The notes beneath the pieces were generated by a model. The model was not told where the DNA came from. It did no database searches and saw only the letters and a program-made list of their open reading frames with translations. A program made the position numbers and the translations under genes. DNA of 64,000 nt from Micrasema longulum. Lineage: Eukaryota > Arthropoda > Insecta > Trichoptera > Brachycentridae. Positions 1 through 12,300 of the stretch are shown one piece after another. The stretch covers positions 1-64,000 of the forward strand of contig JAGVSM010002841.1 in the NCBI GenBank assembly GCA_022494885.1. Direction: 5' to 3'. The first letter of the stretch is position 1; every line of letters starts with the position of its first letter.

Positions 1-545
1 TTGTATGTAGTTTCCTATCAATACTAATAAGTCATGACATCGATCCTTAGAACAAAAAATAGAAGCTCTAAATTCATTTCATTGTATCTAATCAAACTGT
101 ATATTTGTGTGTACGCATTAAAAATCGATAATAGAGTGCTCCATCTTGCGTTACAACTAAGAGGAAACATTTTGCTTTTAAAAGGACTGCATTCAAAATA
201 AACATATGCCCGTAAAACGTAATTTAGATAAACAAATATACACAATGTCAAATTAATGATAAGAAATTGACAGATACAAAATGATTCATGTCAATATGCG
301 ATTTGCACCTCAAGGATTACGGAACAGATCGAATGGTTTCCAAAACATCAGCAGGTCGACTAAATATAGGCTAAATGATTTGGAAGTCATGTTATTTTTT
401 CAGTCGACATTGGCATCAGCTCTACTGCGACTGACAGAAATAAAATGAATGGACATTATCGAGAAAACTCGCGCGTTCGAGCAGGCCCAGTTAAATTTCT
501 AAGACTACGGCTGCGTACGCACCTGCGTGCATTGTGATTCATTTT

Positions 546-749
546 TCAGTGATAACTGAGCTCCGCGAACTCTCTGTGATGTAACATTTTAAAAGAAAAC
601 ACCTCGCACTTTTTCTGCACTCTAATAACTATATTTGACAAGAAAGATACCGAATACGAGTTACGCCCGAAATACTTATGGTCATCCATGAATATCGATC
701 GGCATAATCCAAACGCCAATCGCATAAACTTCATATGCTGGGACGCCAT
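546..749 (-). CDS. Candidate first coding exon running off toward the left edge (unrecognised)
   Basis: A start codon in good context (ACAAAATGG, around 749) opens a minus-strand reading frame beginning MASQHMKFMRLAFG. The surrounding 440-800 region is visibly richer in CpG than its flanks, as a 5' exon might be, and GT dinucleotides that could act as donors occur after about 32 and 46 codons. I do not recognise the protein, and no downstream exon can be confirmed before the window edge. It could equally be chance. Confidence 0.18.
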   Translation of the reverse strand: MASQHMKFMRLAFGLCRSIFMDDHKYFGRNSYSVSFLSNIVIRVQKKCEVFSFKMLHHREFAELSYH

Positions 750-1448
750 TTTGTACGAGTCTGCGCCGTAGATACTCGGAACCAGGAGGAAACGCGTCGC
801 CGTCAGGCAGAAGATAATAAAATACCATTTTTACCATTTTTATTCTTTTGGATGATTCAGTAAGTGTATATTTAGTAGAGAATATTAATGTACTCACTAT
901 TGTAACTTTGAAATCATCAGAAGAAACTGTCCTTTGCCATTTTCAACTCAGTACGTTCTAAAAATGAAATCGATTATTTCATAAACATCGCTACTACCGC
1001 CAGCTGGCGGGTGAATTTGAAACTATTGTTAAAAACAGTCGAAGCGGGCGATCGAATTATTTTTTAAAACAAAAAAATTGCCCAGAAGAGACTTATTCTA
1101 ATCAATGGGGTGATAATATTATATCAGTGATTCCAATATACATATTTCTATAAAAATACTTGCGATTTATAATTGAAAAATGTGTATTTAAAAAATAGTT
1201 TTCCCATACTCATCATCACATGATATTAACTTAAATATTAAATTAATATTAGCATTTTTAAAACTATTTATTACTAGGTAAATTTTGATGGAAGTTCATT
1301 AGAATTTATTTTACTAGGCGCTTACCTATGAAATTAGTGTTTTTCCAAATTGGCTAATTTGAATGCAGCTAACTTGCATTCGCTTATGAATTCCAAATTA
1401 AAAATGATTTTTTTTAAAGCCATTAAATTTTCGTTAGTCGTTTTTTTT

Positions 1449-1503
1449 TCGTCGTTTGTTGTTGCTCAGATATTGATAATATCTAAGCAACAACAAACGA
1501 CGA
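1449..1503. repeat. Near-perfect short palindrome (hairpin)
   Basis: Two arms of 26 bases (TCGTCGTTTGTTGTTGC... and its reverse complement) are separated by a 3-base loop, with one mismatched pair. The rest of 900-1940 is AT-rich non-coding sequence in which I see no gene. Confidence 0.85.
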
Positions 1504-1941
1504 AAGATAGATAACTGAATTATGAATAAGTTGAAAATTAACATTATTTTGGAATAAGACATAAAATCTCTGTTGCAATCAATTTCTTTTCATGTTCCTA
1601 ACCGTGTCACCAGAAGTCAAAATCTGCTATTTATAAAATTTTCTAAGAGCAACTTTGGTTTTTATGCCCCAATGTCCAGAATGTGTAGATTAGTCAATTC
1701 ATCACACGACTTGGAATTTTTTGGGATAGATCTTCCGGCTTTTCGTAGATCTCTTCGCGACTAAACAGTGTGGGATGAAATTGGATTGGCATGGTTTAGC
1801 TCAAAGTTTTTGGTTTTTTTAATATACTGTATACTATTATTGTTTTGCCCTTGTTTGTCTTTGCTAAATAGTTTTATGTTCTTTTTGTTCAGTTTCTTGC
1901 ATTTATGTTTCTTCATGTAACTGTTGTAATTGGCTTAGGCC

Positions 1942-1979
1942 GTATATATATATATATATATAATAAATAAATAAATAAG
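1942..1979. repeat. Microsatellite (TA)n followed by (TAAA)n
   Basis: An uninterrupted run of TA dinucleotides passes into TAAA repeats. Confidence 0.9.
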
Positions 1980-1999
1980 AGTACCGTTGCAACACTAAT

Positions 2000-2690
2000 G
2001 CAGCACAGACAGCACGCAACTTCAATATGTACGGGGTAAACACCGCAAGCAAACGCTCTGCACATTTTTTGTTTGATTGGTTTCATTTGGGAAATTTTGA
2101 ACTCAATAAAAACCCCCATGGAAGCAGACCCACCTCAAACTACGACAGAGCTAGCGGAAGCTTTCAAGGTAAGTGACAAAAGAATATTAAGTAATTTACA
2201 TAAAGTTAAAAAAGTAAAGATGCTTGAGAAGTGGGTGCCCTATGAGCTGAATAAACACCAGTAGCAAGCTCGCATCGATGCCGGTATTGCTTTACTGAGC
2301 CGACACAATACCAGAGGAATTCTGAGGGGAATCTTAACATGCTACAAGAAATGGATTTTGAACAGCAACCGTAAGCATTCACCGCAGTGGTTGGGCAAAG
2401 GGACTCCAGCCAAACAATGCCCAAAATGAAAGATCACCCAAAAGAAGCTCATGGTAGCGGTATAGTGGTCCTGTGTCATTGTTATCCACTACAGCTTCAT
2501 AAGATCTGGCTCAATTGTACCTGCAGATGTATATTCTCAAGAATTGCAGACGATGATGGAGAAGCTCGCAGTAAAACAACTGAAGCTGGTCAATCGCTCA
2601 TTGCCACTGCTTCTACGACAACGCCCGGCCGCATACTTCACGGCAGACGGTCTCTAAGCTGCAAGAGCTGAAACTGTGGACTCCTTCACC
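2000..2690 (+). pseudogene. Mariner transposase pseudogene
   Basis: The reading frame from about 2118 (MEADPPQTTTELAEAF) gives recognisable mariner transposase: a helix-turn-helix part followed by LHKVKKVKMLEKWVPYEL, the KWI region near 2350, and a QWLGKG block. It is broken by in-frame stops at about 2262 (TAG), 2425 (TGA) and 2465 (TAG), but homology continues in the same frame to about 2670. The position of the first catalytic Asp (normally within TCDEKW) reads TCYKKW, and the third catalytic region has decayed. Terminal inverted repeats were not found. It is a dead copy. Confidence 0.8.
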
Positions 2691-2841
2691 CACCAAACTC
2701 ACTTGGCCTTGCTCCAACTTATCATTTTAAAAAAATACTTTAATAATATTTAACAAGGGAAAAAACCTTGTTCCAAAGAGTCAGTTAAAAATGCTTTCAT
2801 AGCATTTGCCCAAGAGCCCAGTCGTTGATAACTCAATGTAT

Positions 2842-2908
2842 AATTTTTGTACAAAAAAACAGTTTAATTTTTCTATAAAAAAACAGTTTAATTTTTCTAT
2901 AAAAAATG
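2842..2908. repeat. Short tandem duplication (about 23-bp unit)
   Basis: The unit ACAGTTTAATTTTTCTATAA is repeated with slight change; a third partial unit precedes it. The sequence between 2700 and 3370 otherwise shows nothing I recognise. Confidence 0.7.
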
Positions 2909-3373
2909 GCAATTTCATGGGTAAGCACTTAATATAAATAAATGAGGAGTGATGATTATGGTTTGTGAGTGAAAACTCATGGTGGAAAGGTCCTTCAGAC
3001 AAAAATTAATAAATTCAATTACCATTATATAATTTTGAATTCTCTGTTTTTGTATAAATACATTGACTTTTATAATAAAGATACCAGTCTCAAAGATGCC
3101 ACAAAAACAATTAAACCGGTCACAGATTATAAATGATAATTATGTGTTATTTCAAATTTGTGGGTTCTATCACTCACCTTTTATTTCTGTAGTAAAAGAT
3201 TTCAAATTAATCTAACACAATCTGATCTTAAATTTGCATTGATATTCTTACCTTTGAAAGAAAAAACTTTAAGAATGTATTTAGTACGTAACAGCTCCCA
3301 ATATATTATTATTATTATTATTCATTTTAAGCGAGCAGCTTAAAGCTGATATGCTTAAATCTATTTAAACGAA

Positions 3374-3850
3374 AGTTAGTTACTGGCGCACTTTAACTTT
3401 TCCGAAAACAAATCAAGTCCATTTTTGAACCCATTGAGACTACACATTAAGATCAGCTCTTGTGGCAGCATATTCCAACCATTAACAACCCTATTGCTCA
3501 AGAAATACTTCCGTGGATATAGATTGAATCTCGTTTTCTCCAGCCTAAGACTGTGGCCTCAAAGACGAACATCTTGTTTAAGCTCGAACATGGGATCCAA
3601 ATTTGAGCAGCTATAGTGACTGTTGAGTATCTTGTATGTCTCTATCAAGTCACCCCTTTCTCGCCGTTCCTGCAGCGTTGTGAGACCGAGAGTTTCCAGT
3701 CTCTCCACATATGGAAGCCGTTTTAGGGTCGGCAACAACTTTGTAGCTCGTCTTTGGACTCTTTCCAACAAGTTGATATCCATAACAAAATAAGGATTCC
3801 ATATCTGAAACCCGTATTCGAGAGTAGGTCTGATATATGTTTTGTATATT
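3374..3850 (-). pseudogene. LINE reverse-transcriptase C-terminal fragment
   Basis: The minus strand reads YIRPTLEYGFQIWNPY, then a block with LLERVQRRATKLLP and LTTLQERRERGDLIETYK, and ends ...RGHSLRLEKTRFNLYPRKYF...WNMLP to a stop near 3374. This is the region after the palm of CR1/jockey-type non-LTR retrotransposons. No YxDD motif lies in range and frames shift near 3770, so it is a truncated, dead 3' end. The fragment at 7255-7600 carries the same RGHSL...NPRKNFL motif. Confidence 0.75.
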
Positions 3851-4136
3851 TTTTTAGTAGCATATTCGGTGTTATATAATATGAGAAGGCTTTTTTTATC
3901 AAGTAGATAATTGAATTGGATTTTTTGTTATGTTTAATATGTGACATTACCGTTTTAAATCATCTGTTATTGTTATTCCAAGGTCTTTTTGTTGTTTCAC
4001 AGTTTTCAATATATGAGAGGGTATTAGAAGCAAACTTAGGAATGCAATATTTGCAAAAAACTTATAACTTTTTAAAAAAATATGTACCATTTTGGAAAAC
4101 ATAGATTCATCATAAAAATTTATTATAGAAATAAAA

Positions 4137-4257
4137 ATTGAGTGATACTTTAACCCACAAATTTGGAATATCCATCTTTTATTTCCATAATAAATTACAA
4201 TGAACTTCCATCAAGAATTTTCACTTACAAACTTAAATGTTTTGGAGCGCTCTGACT
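4137..4257 (+). repeat. Half copy of a foldback repeat family
   Basis: GAGTGATACTTTAAYCCACA and the following ATTACAATGAACTTCCATC... TTTTCACTTACAAACTTAAA match the right half of the element at 15541-15780. A shorter scrap of the same repeat lies near 1275-1300 in reverse. Confidence 0.7.
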
Positions 4258-5051
4258 TTTCTTCATCAACACGTATTTTCTTCCTGGATTATGGCACTAG
4301 AGCAGTGATTTTCACATGAGGAGATAAAGCGAAAATCTAACCCTTATTATTATTACGAATATATAAATAGCTCAAAAAAGTCGAAAAAATGTTTGTTCAA
4401 TTAGCTAATAGCAGGCAATCCAACGTTTCGGCAGGACGTCTGTCAGGTCCGCCAGTATGTTATAAAAAATTAGGTTTCGTATGTTTGAGGCTGCAAATCT
4501 CGGAAAGTAATGGATTGACTCAAAATTTTTACATAACATTACATTTATTTATTTATTCATACAAATACATACATATTACAAAAAAATATAAAAATAACAT
4601 ATCCTAAACTCTATGAGGCCATTGGCCCTGTGTTAAAGAAGAAAATTTCTATTTACTTTTTATTCGGAAGTTTCAACGGAAACGGAACATTCTATGCGTA
4701 TTAAATTAACTCATAATTTGTCATAGTTAATAAGTACTGAATGACAATTCTACACAGTGCTTCCATTTTATAAATGTTAGCCAAAGTTACAATTTTCTTT
4801 CCTCATATTCTACAGCATGGGCACAGCAACGCAAATAAGGATATTCAATTAAACAATGTGTTTTCTCGGTAAATGCACAGTTGCTAGACTATTTTTATTT
4901 ACGCTCCTAATAATTGATACCAGACAAAGCCTCAGCGAAGCGCGGTCGGGTTCAGCTAGTTAATAATAAATATAACATCAACTCCTCAGAGTAATTATAA
5001 GCCACCGGCTTATAGTCGCCCGTACAGACAAAAACCATTCTATGATTATCA

Positions 5052-5285
5052 ATGGCGCCGTGGCGCAGTTGGTTAGACGGCCAACTGTGAAACTGGTGTT
5101 ACAGGTTCGATTCCCGCCAGTTGCAATAAAAAATAATCAAAGAAAGATTTTTTCTCAATTGGTCTGGGTGTTGTGGTGTATTTTTCATTACCTCCTTCCA
5201 TATCCCCTCAATCCCACCTGCTGACAAGCCTCTAAATAGAGGCTTAGCGGGTTATTCCTTTAACAAAACACGAAGTTAGCTACAG
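5052..5285 (+). mobile_element. tRNA-derived SINE
   Basis: A tRNA-like head has an A box (TGGCGCAGTTGG) and a B box (GGTTCGATTCC) about 35 bases apart, but no matching acceptor stem, so it is a SINE head and not a tRNA gene. The body that follows is unrelated to tRNA. Confidence 0.65.
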
Positions 5286-5532
5286 TTTACAGCAATACAA
5301 CGGGCCGTAGGTATCAGTGCGAGCAGTGAGTTTTTAGATTAGTAAGCTGCGAAAATTCTGATAAAATGTCTATAGCGGTAGTATGGCACATCCAAAGAAA
5401 ATCACTATTTTATATTTGATAAATAATATAAATAGGCGCCAACGGTTAATAGTTTTAGTCAAAATATTTTCTAATTTAACACGATTGATTAACAAAAAAA
5501 AGCATTAAAAATAAACATGATTGCAAAAAAGT

Positions 5533-5606
5533 AGAACCCGCAGGGACTCGAACCCCAGCCCTAGTTACTAGGAAGCAAACGATTCATCCGCATGGCTATT
5601 TCATGT
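5533..5606 (-). mobile_element. tRNA-like SINE head
   Basis: Read on the minus strand, AGCCATGCGGATGAATCG is followed by a perfect B box (GGTTCGAGTCC). No complete cloverleaf can be drawn. The region 5700-7040 after it is AT-rich non-coding sequence with only a scrap of the MITE-1 repeat near 5925-5975. Confidence 0.5.
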
Positions 5607-7044
5607 ACTATTATTCATTAGGGTACCGATATATCATTTCTTTTTTGCGACTATTGTAACTTGAAATAAAACACTATTGCTTAGTGAATAATAATAAAAA
5701 CTTAATTATTTTAAAGTATTCCTCACCCAGTACTATAGTTCACTAAACAAAACATAAATTGCCTTTTTAGAATCATTCTTTCTTCGGTTTTTTTTAACTT
5801 TTATATTCACGAAACAATGTAAATTATACTTTATATAATTCTTTGCATATATTTACTCTTAACACTATTCACTATATTGATTCATTAGTAATGTTTTCAT
5901 CATAACTCAAACCAAACATTATGCCTAGACTTCCATATTCCCTTCTCAAAAATGTTTTCCCTCTGTTAAAATAAATTTTAATTATTTTTAACGTTTAAAT
6001 AGGTACTGAAGAATAATCTATAATTGAACTGTCATCATCTGCATAAAAACATTTTATAACTCGTAGAGATTTAATTTTTGTTTAGCAAATCTTTGTTTTT
6101 CAAAACCCACCGAAGGATTTATACTGATGCGCTGATATTAAGGATTAAAATGTCAGTTTGTAATATACTTTATTTTACAATAAAGTAACTTTCAAACCAC
6201 CTAACAGGCTTGCCAAGTATTATTATAATCTAACTTCCGTGTTAAGGCATAATATATTAGTTATCTCTTTCTCACATATAACCGGTGCGTATAATGCTAC
6301 CTCCCTTGCATGATCTTAAGTCAAACAGTTTTATTTTAAAGAATAATAGCCCTTATGAAGAAGTGTTGTAAAATTACATTGTATTTAGGAAAGCTGCAAG
6401 ATTCAACTCGAGAGTATGAGATTTGGGGTTTAAACCCCTTAAGGACATAATAAAATTCACATTTTATCTTTGGCCGCGCAAGCTCGTGCAATCCAGTAGT
6501 AATAATTTTGGCCGATAGAGGCGCACTGGCTCGCTGTATGGACTGAAGTTTTAAACTAAATAGATGTAAACTTACTAACGCAAGAAATGCAAACGATGGC
6601 TTGTGACATATTTTTTCCTAATAATAATGGAACATAAAACAATACTTTCGATGTCAAAAAAATATAGTAAGCTGCAAATAATGGGTTATCAGGAGAATTC
6701 GCCCCTAGTAGGTACTTAAATCGAGAATTGCAAGCGCAAACCGAAACGTTTTTAAACCAAAAATTTGGAAGGCTATTATTCTATGATATAAAGCGAAAGG
6801 GCATCTCTACAAGCGGGAGCGAATTATTACTCTGAGATCAACCCTGATGATGGACATTGAATGGATCCATTTTAGAGGTCTTTTTAGATCTGCACATTTT
6901 AAAAACTAATTTTAAGCTTAAATGAACTGTTAATTACTTATTTTTTTTCAAATCAAACAAAGTAAAACATAACCATGGAATTTTATTGATATTTTTATCA
7001 AAACGATTATCATATTACATCTTTTCCTTTACAAAAACTGGGAG

Positions 7045-7160
7045 AGTTAAAAAAATATGGATGCTCAAATATAGGCAGAATGGTGAATATTACAGTCTGT
7101 AAAATGATCACTCAAACCAGCCAATGACAGGTCATAAGGCCTGTAAATGATTATAATATA
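7045..7160 (+). mobile_element. MITE-1 family, internal fragment
   Basis: The segment containing AGGCAGAATGGTGAATATTA and CAGCCAATGACAGGTCATAA matches the complete copy at 29706-30031 and the copies at 15890, 22080 and 60375. Both ends are missing. Confidence 0.65.
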
Positions 7161-7254
7161 CAATAGCAGCATTAAGATGATGCGTATACATCTGATGCGT
7201 TGTTTTTTTAAATATAGAAAATATAAATGGAAAACATTATAAATGTATGCGTTG

Positions 7255-7600
7255 TGTCCGGGTGGTTTTTGAACGCATTAACCGAGCATCCGCCAATCAC
7301 TTTCCAAAGAAGGCTATTTTATTGCTCCAAAACTCTGTTTGTCAAGAAGTTCTTCCTGGGGTTGAATGTGAAGGAGGTAGTGTTTAATTTTAATGAATGA
7401 CCTCTGAGATGGCGGTTATTATTCAGAGTAAACATTGACTTTAACAGTAGTGCATTATATTGCTGTTAAGATTTTGAATGTTTCAACCTAGTCACTACAC
7501 CGCCTCCGGGTTGTCATATGTTTTATTCTTTAGAGAAACTACCATTTTAGTTGGCCTTCTCTGGACTTTCTCCAACAAAATTTCAAGATATGGGAGGCAT
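7255..7600 (-). pseudogene. LINE 3'-end fragment related to 3374-3850
   Basis: The minus strand gives a frame with RHLRGHSLKLNTTSFTFNPR and KNFLTNRVLEQ, interrupted by stops, plus a degraded upstream part. It is the same type of reverse-transcriptase tail as at 3374-3850 but clearly diverged from it. Confidence 0.6.
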
Positions 7601-8269
7601 AATGCAGAATTTCAGGAGTGAGAACAAGTCATAGATAATGTGGGAGAATGTTAATTTTAAAAAAATAACCAATAAAATTCTGACTTGTATATTTTACCAT
7701 AAACCTAATACAAAACCCATATATAAAAATATATTACAAGTCTTATTTTATAAAAATTATGTACTTATTTACATTACATCACAGTTACTAACTTTCGTAT
7801 TTTCGTACAATACATGGCAATTAAAATTACATATTTATATTTATTAGTGAAAACATCTTATACAAAGGTTTGATAATACTTTTTAAAATGAAGATTTTAC
7901 ATAAAGTTAAAAATCATATTTATCCCCTGACCATGGTCAGGTTAAATGTAAATTTACCTATTTTTAATGTAAATTTGATGCAATCACAATTCAAGCCTTC
8001 GCTTCAAAACAATATAATACAAAATTATTTCATTTATTAACTACTTCTTCAAAGTCCCTTTCTTCTTGGTAATTTAGATTCCTCCGAATAACGAGAAGAA
8101 TAGCCTAGTAAAAAAAGGACAATTTAAAACATAATAATCATTACACAAAAGTTGTTAAATATTCTTTAAGATTGATAGATATTTTAACAAATGAGAACCT
8201 CAAATGAGAAGCCCTCCTCTCCTCAAAGTATAGTGTGGTAGAAAGGATATTTTTTATTTCAGTTTATAT

Positions 8270-8345
8270 TTATTTAACACTTTATATACAATATATATAC
8301 ATATAAGGGCGGGCATATTGCCTTAAGGCAATTTTTTCCTACCTA
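8270..8345 (-). mobile_element. LINE 3' terminus (same family as 38945-40260)
   Basis: The minus strand reads CTTAAGGCAATATGCCCGCC followed by a TATGTATATATATTGTATAT tail, the same as the end of the element at about 40220-40260, where it encodes the last residues KAICPPLYVYIL. Sequence upstream (8345-8650) may be more of this LINE copy but is not clearly alignable by eye. Confidence 0.6.
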
Positions 8346-8759
8346 CCCGAACCGTTCAGTTTGAGAAAATTACAAATACATGGACCTATTGAATCTTACA
8401 ATTTTATACAAAAATTTAAAACAAAGATTAATAAAAATATTTTTTTAAATTAACACTATACTATGAAGAGAGGAGTGGGGATGGGAAGGAAAGAAGAAGG
8501 ATAAAGGAACAATTTAAATATTTAGATAGTGGCATTTCAATCTACATACATATACAGACATACATACTTCTTCTATGCAAAATCAATGGTGAGAATTTCT
8601 CCTATCAAACTGTTCGGGTACATAACAAGTTGCATTAAGGCCAAAAAAACACCGAACAAGTTATGTAAAAAAAATATTAAAGTTAATTAATTGTTGTGTT
8701 TCTGTCACAATGGGATGTTTCAATCTCCATTTAAACGGAAACTAACCAATCATCGTTAT

Positions 8760-8900
8760 TTCCCCACCCGCACCCAGTGAGACATAAGGCACTGCATTGG
8801 TACTCCAATTGCGGCATATCTTGATCATTTTTGTTACATGGAAGGCAAAGTTATCACTCTTACGCATCATGTGCTAGTCTAAGAACTACATCCAGAGGCC
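8760..8900 (-). mobile_element. SINE-2 family body, head missing
   Basis: GGCACTGCATTGGTACTCCA, GCATATCTTGATCATTTTTG and the terminal TAGTCTAAGAACTA match SINE-2 copies at 21590-21830, 54185-54445 and 63835-64000. Confidence 0.6.
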
Positions 8901-9296
8901 GGTTTAATTAAAAAAGTTTCTACAAATTAATGAACCTATCCAAAAAGTAAAAAAATATAAAAATAATATTAATGTTAGATATAGAGTAATACTCGATAAA
9001 TGTTTTTTTAGTAGGGACTTTTGCCAGACTGCAAGAACAATTTATTATTTCAGTTAATAATTGTTGGCAGAAGTTACTCTTTGTGTATATTTTATTGTGA
9101 AAAATCGGATAGGATCCTAAATTTATAGATGGTTTTGGTTTGTTTTGTTTTGTATGTGTTGACTGCCATTGTTATTGCGAAACTAAATACACTAAGTCAA
9201 AAACGTATGAAATACTGCCCTGCCATTTATGACCCGAAACCTTTGCAGTTGTCAATAATATTTTTTTTCTCTATCTTTCACATACCTCATTAAAAT

Positions 9297-9385
9297 GTTG
9301 CTAAGAGGGTATTTTGGTGTAAAACATACTGTGATTGAAATGTTGCTAAGAGGGTATTTTGGTGTGAAACATACTGTGATTGCAC
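9297..9385. repeat. Tandem duplication spanning the end of shifted
   Basis: Two adjacent copies of an approximately 46-bp unit (ATGTTGCTAAGAGGGTATTT...) differ at only a few positions. The rightmost copy contains the last codons and stop codon of shifted; the left copy lies in the 3' UTR. Confidence 0.85.
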
Positions 9386-12300
9386 AAACGGCCGTGCCAG
9401 CCGGAGTTGCACTGGCAAGTATTATCGGGACCGCATATCCCGTGGCGGCAAGCTCGACTGCACGTCGACCTCTGTGGTACGCGCCGTCCGATCTCACAGT
9501 GGTTCCCTCCCAGGCCGGGAGGACACCGACATTTGTTCACGCCTTTACATTTCCCGCCACTAAGACACGGTATAACGCATTTTGCTGAAACAAAATTATA
9601 AATTTCAGAGTAAATCCTTGTAATCGCACTTCCGATAAAATCGAGAGTCAACTAAAAAAAGTAGAATTTCTAGGGGAGCCTAAAAATTAAAATAACATCA
9701 AATAAATAAATAACTTAAACTCATGCTTTTTCTCTTTTTTACTCTTTAAATCAATGCCAATGTGTCATATATATTTAGATTTATCTAAAAAATGCTTTTA
9801 AATTTTTTAAGAAAATATCAATTTTTGACAAGAAAATAGTTGAAATATGACAATATTGAATGGCCGCATTCAAATAAGTGGTGTACGAATGTCATAAAGC
9901 AATCTAGTGGTTAAATCACATAGCTGAAATTATGTCTACTTTTAGCAGATAGAGTTTATATCATATTATAATTTATTCAGTAACTTAACTGAAAATAATT
10001 TTCTTTTTAGTTATGACTATTTTATCAGAGGTGTGATGTAATGACAAATGAAATAGTTTTACTTGAAGTTTTACAAAAATTTTCATTCAAATTGAATTTA
10101 ATATTTCATAACATCAATTTTGTTAAGTGCCCTTGAAGATAAATAAAATATTACAAGATTATTATATTTTTAGTCATTATCATAATTTCATGCCCGCTCC
10201 CCAGTTGCAACATATGATATCCAGGCCTCTCAGTCGGTGTCCTGTAGTTCTGACATAGACATTTTTACTTTGCAAGGCATTAAATTCTCGACATTCTCGA
10301 TGTCCACTGCTGACTGTTCGTCGGCAGTTTATGTCAGAATCTAATATAGAACACATAAAAAATATTATTTACTTAGATTAGAAATTTATACTTTATGTTT
10401 CAATTTAAAAATTCATGCTTTTTACCATGTTTTTATTGCTGTGTACAAAATTTAATTTTGTTACTTTGTTCTATTTCTAAATTAAAGTTTCTGATTTATT
10501 TCTTTTACTTGGTATTATAATGATGTTCAAGTTGATTTAAATTCATTTTAATATATTATAAAAGTATTATTGATGTCAACGTCATTTTGAGTAAGTCCAA
10601 ATCATTGCATACAAATACTTTAACCGTCCAGGAAACCAAGTTATCAAAATTGTTTTATATTTCAATAGAGATAGAGAACCTTTTAAAATAGTCGGTACCT
10701 TCATAGCATTTTTCAACTCCTGCCAATAGGACCTTTACAGGAAAGACATCAATCAACTACAATTAAAATGGCGAACATATTTAAGTTATTTTTTTATTAT
10801 TTTTAAATGCATATTTTTAAACCTTTTTATTAATGTTATTTTTCTCTTTTTTACTAAGCTAAGTTTTATTTTTGATTTTGCATTGCAGCATGCTTTTTTG
10901 GTTTCTGTCTTTTTTTTATTTTAATTTATCATGTTGTTTTTTTTTATTTATTATTTTTTAAATTGTTTTATATAACATATTCTGTTTGTACTTACCTGTA
11001 TTATTTTTGTAAATGCCCCTTGGGCGTATTGTAAAATTAAATAAATATTTTTTTTTAAATTAAAAAATATTTGGGTCTCGATAAATTAATGGGAATTCAA
11101 ATAATACTGTAAATTAATAAATAATAATATGAAAAAAAAAATCTATACAAATAATGGCTATTTCAATGGTTCCACCATTTAATGTGAATAATAATAATAA
11201 TATTTGGCTGATTTATATAGTGCCATTTTTGTGAAAAATCACCTCAAGGGTGCTTTACAATTGTATACTTAAACTTACATTCTAACTAAGCTAAAGTGAC
11301 ATATTATATTTTCTGATTTAAAATTGAGGGTATGATAAACTAAAGAAGTGAGATTTTAGTTGGGATCTGAACTGACTGTCGATGATTCGTAAGTTTGAAG
11401 GCAATTGGTTCTAGGCAGAGGGGCCGGCAACGGCAAAAGCACGATCTCCGAATCTAGTGTTTGGGAAGCGCCGATTTTCGACAAGTTTTCCTCTGCCTGA
11501 ATCAAGCGTTGCCTAGTAGGTGAAATAATTTTGATGAATTTCAGCATTAATAAAAAAGGTTTCAGCACATTTACTTTGCAAAAATAAACGGATAGAAGAA
11601 TTTTTTTTAATGAAAAAATAGGGAATGTTGTGGAAAGTTAACCAGCAAATGCCTTTACATTCATTTTTCAATCCCAAAAAGGTTTCCCATCTCTGCTAAA
11701 AATATTTATAAATGTTATTGATGTTTTGAACCTCTACGCACATTTATATGGTTATTGTAATTGCCGGCCAGTATTTTATTCGACCCCAAAAAACACTGTT
11801 ACTGAACAGTCTACTGAGATTAATGGAATTGCGGAATTAACTCTCTAGGGAATCGGTACAAAGACAGTGAATGAGTTTTAAAATTGTTTCAATAGACTTC
11901 CAACAATATAAAGCACAATGATATAGACAAATCAGCTATGAGCTGGCTGATTATAATAATTTATTGACAAAACCACATAGCTTATTTTGACATGATGTTT
12001 GAATCAAAATTTCTGGTTTTTACTTTTTTTTAGATTAAGTATCTGTAAACAACACAAATATCACTCGTATGACAGTTTTACAGTTTATTTTTTTGCACCA
12101 CAACAGGCCAGGAGGCCCAATTACAGTGGTGAATTACATCACAGAACAACCAGGCTTGAGAAAAATCACATTTTAATTTTTGAGTTCTCACCGGGAATCG
12201 AACCCGGAACCTTCCATGTGAGCCAAACGTCTTGACCACTACACCACGAAGGCCGCCTTTCGTTCATATCATTAGTGAATTGCGTAATTTAAAAAATATA

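Noticed and set aside
5052..5125. tRNA-like sequence with perfect A and B boxes
   Set aside because: The 5' GGCGCC and the 3' end do not pair as an acceptor stem and no clean anticodon arm forms; it is treated as a SINE head. The same reasoning applies to 12180-12256, 33718-33790 and 54190-54250.
9295..9601. Plus-strand frames over the last shifted exon
   Set aside because: Shadows of the EGF4-5 coding sequence; no domain and no conservation pattern on the plus strand.
10200..10350. GC-richer patch in the shifted intron, considered as a missing exon
   Set aside because: Six-frame reading shows no EGF or other domain, and the five-EGF complement is already complete with matching phases.
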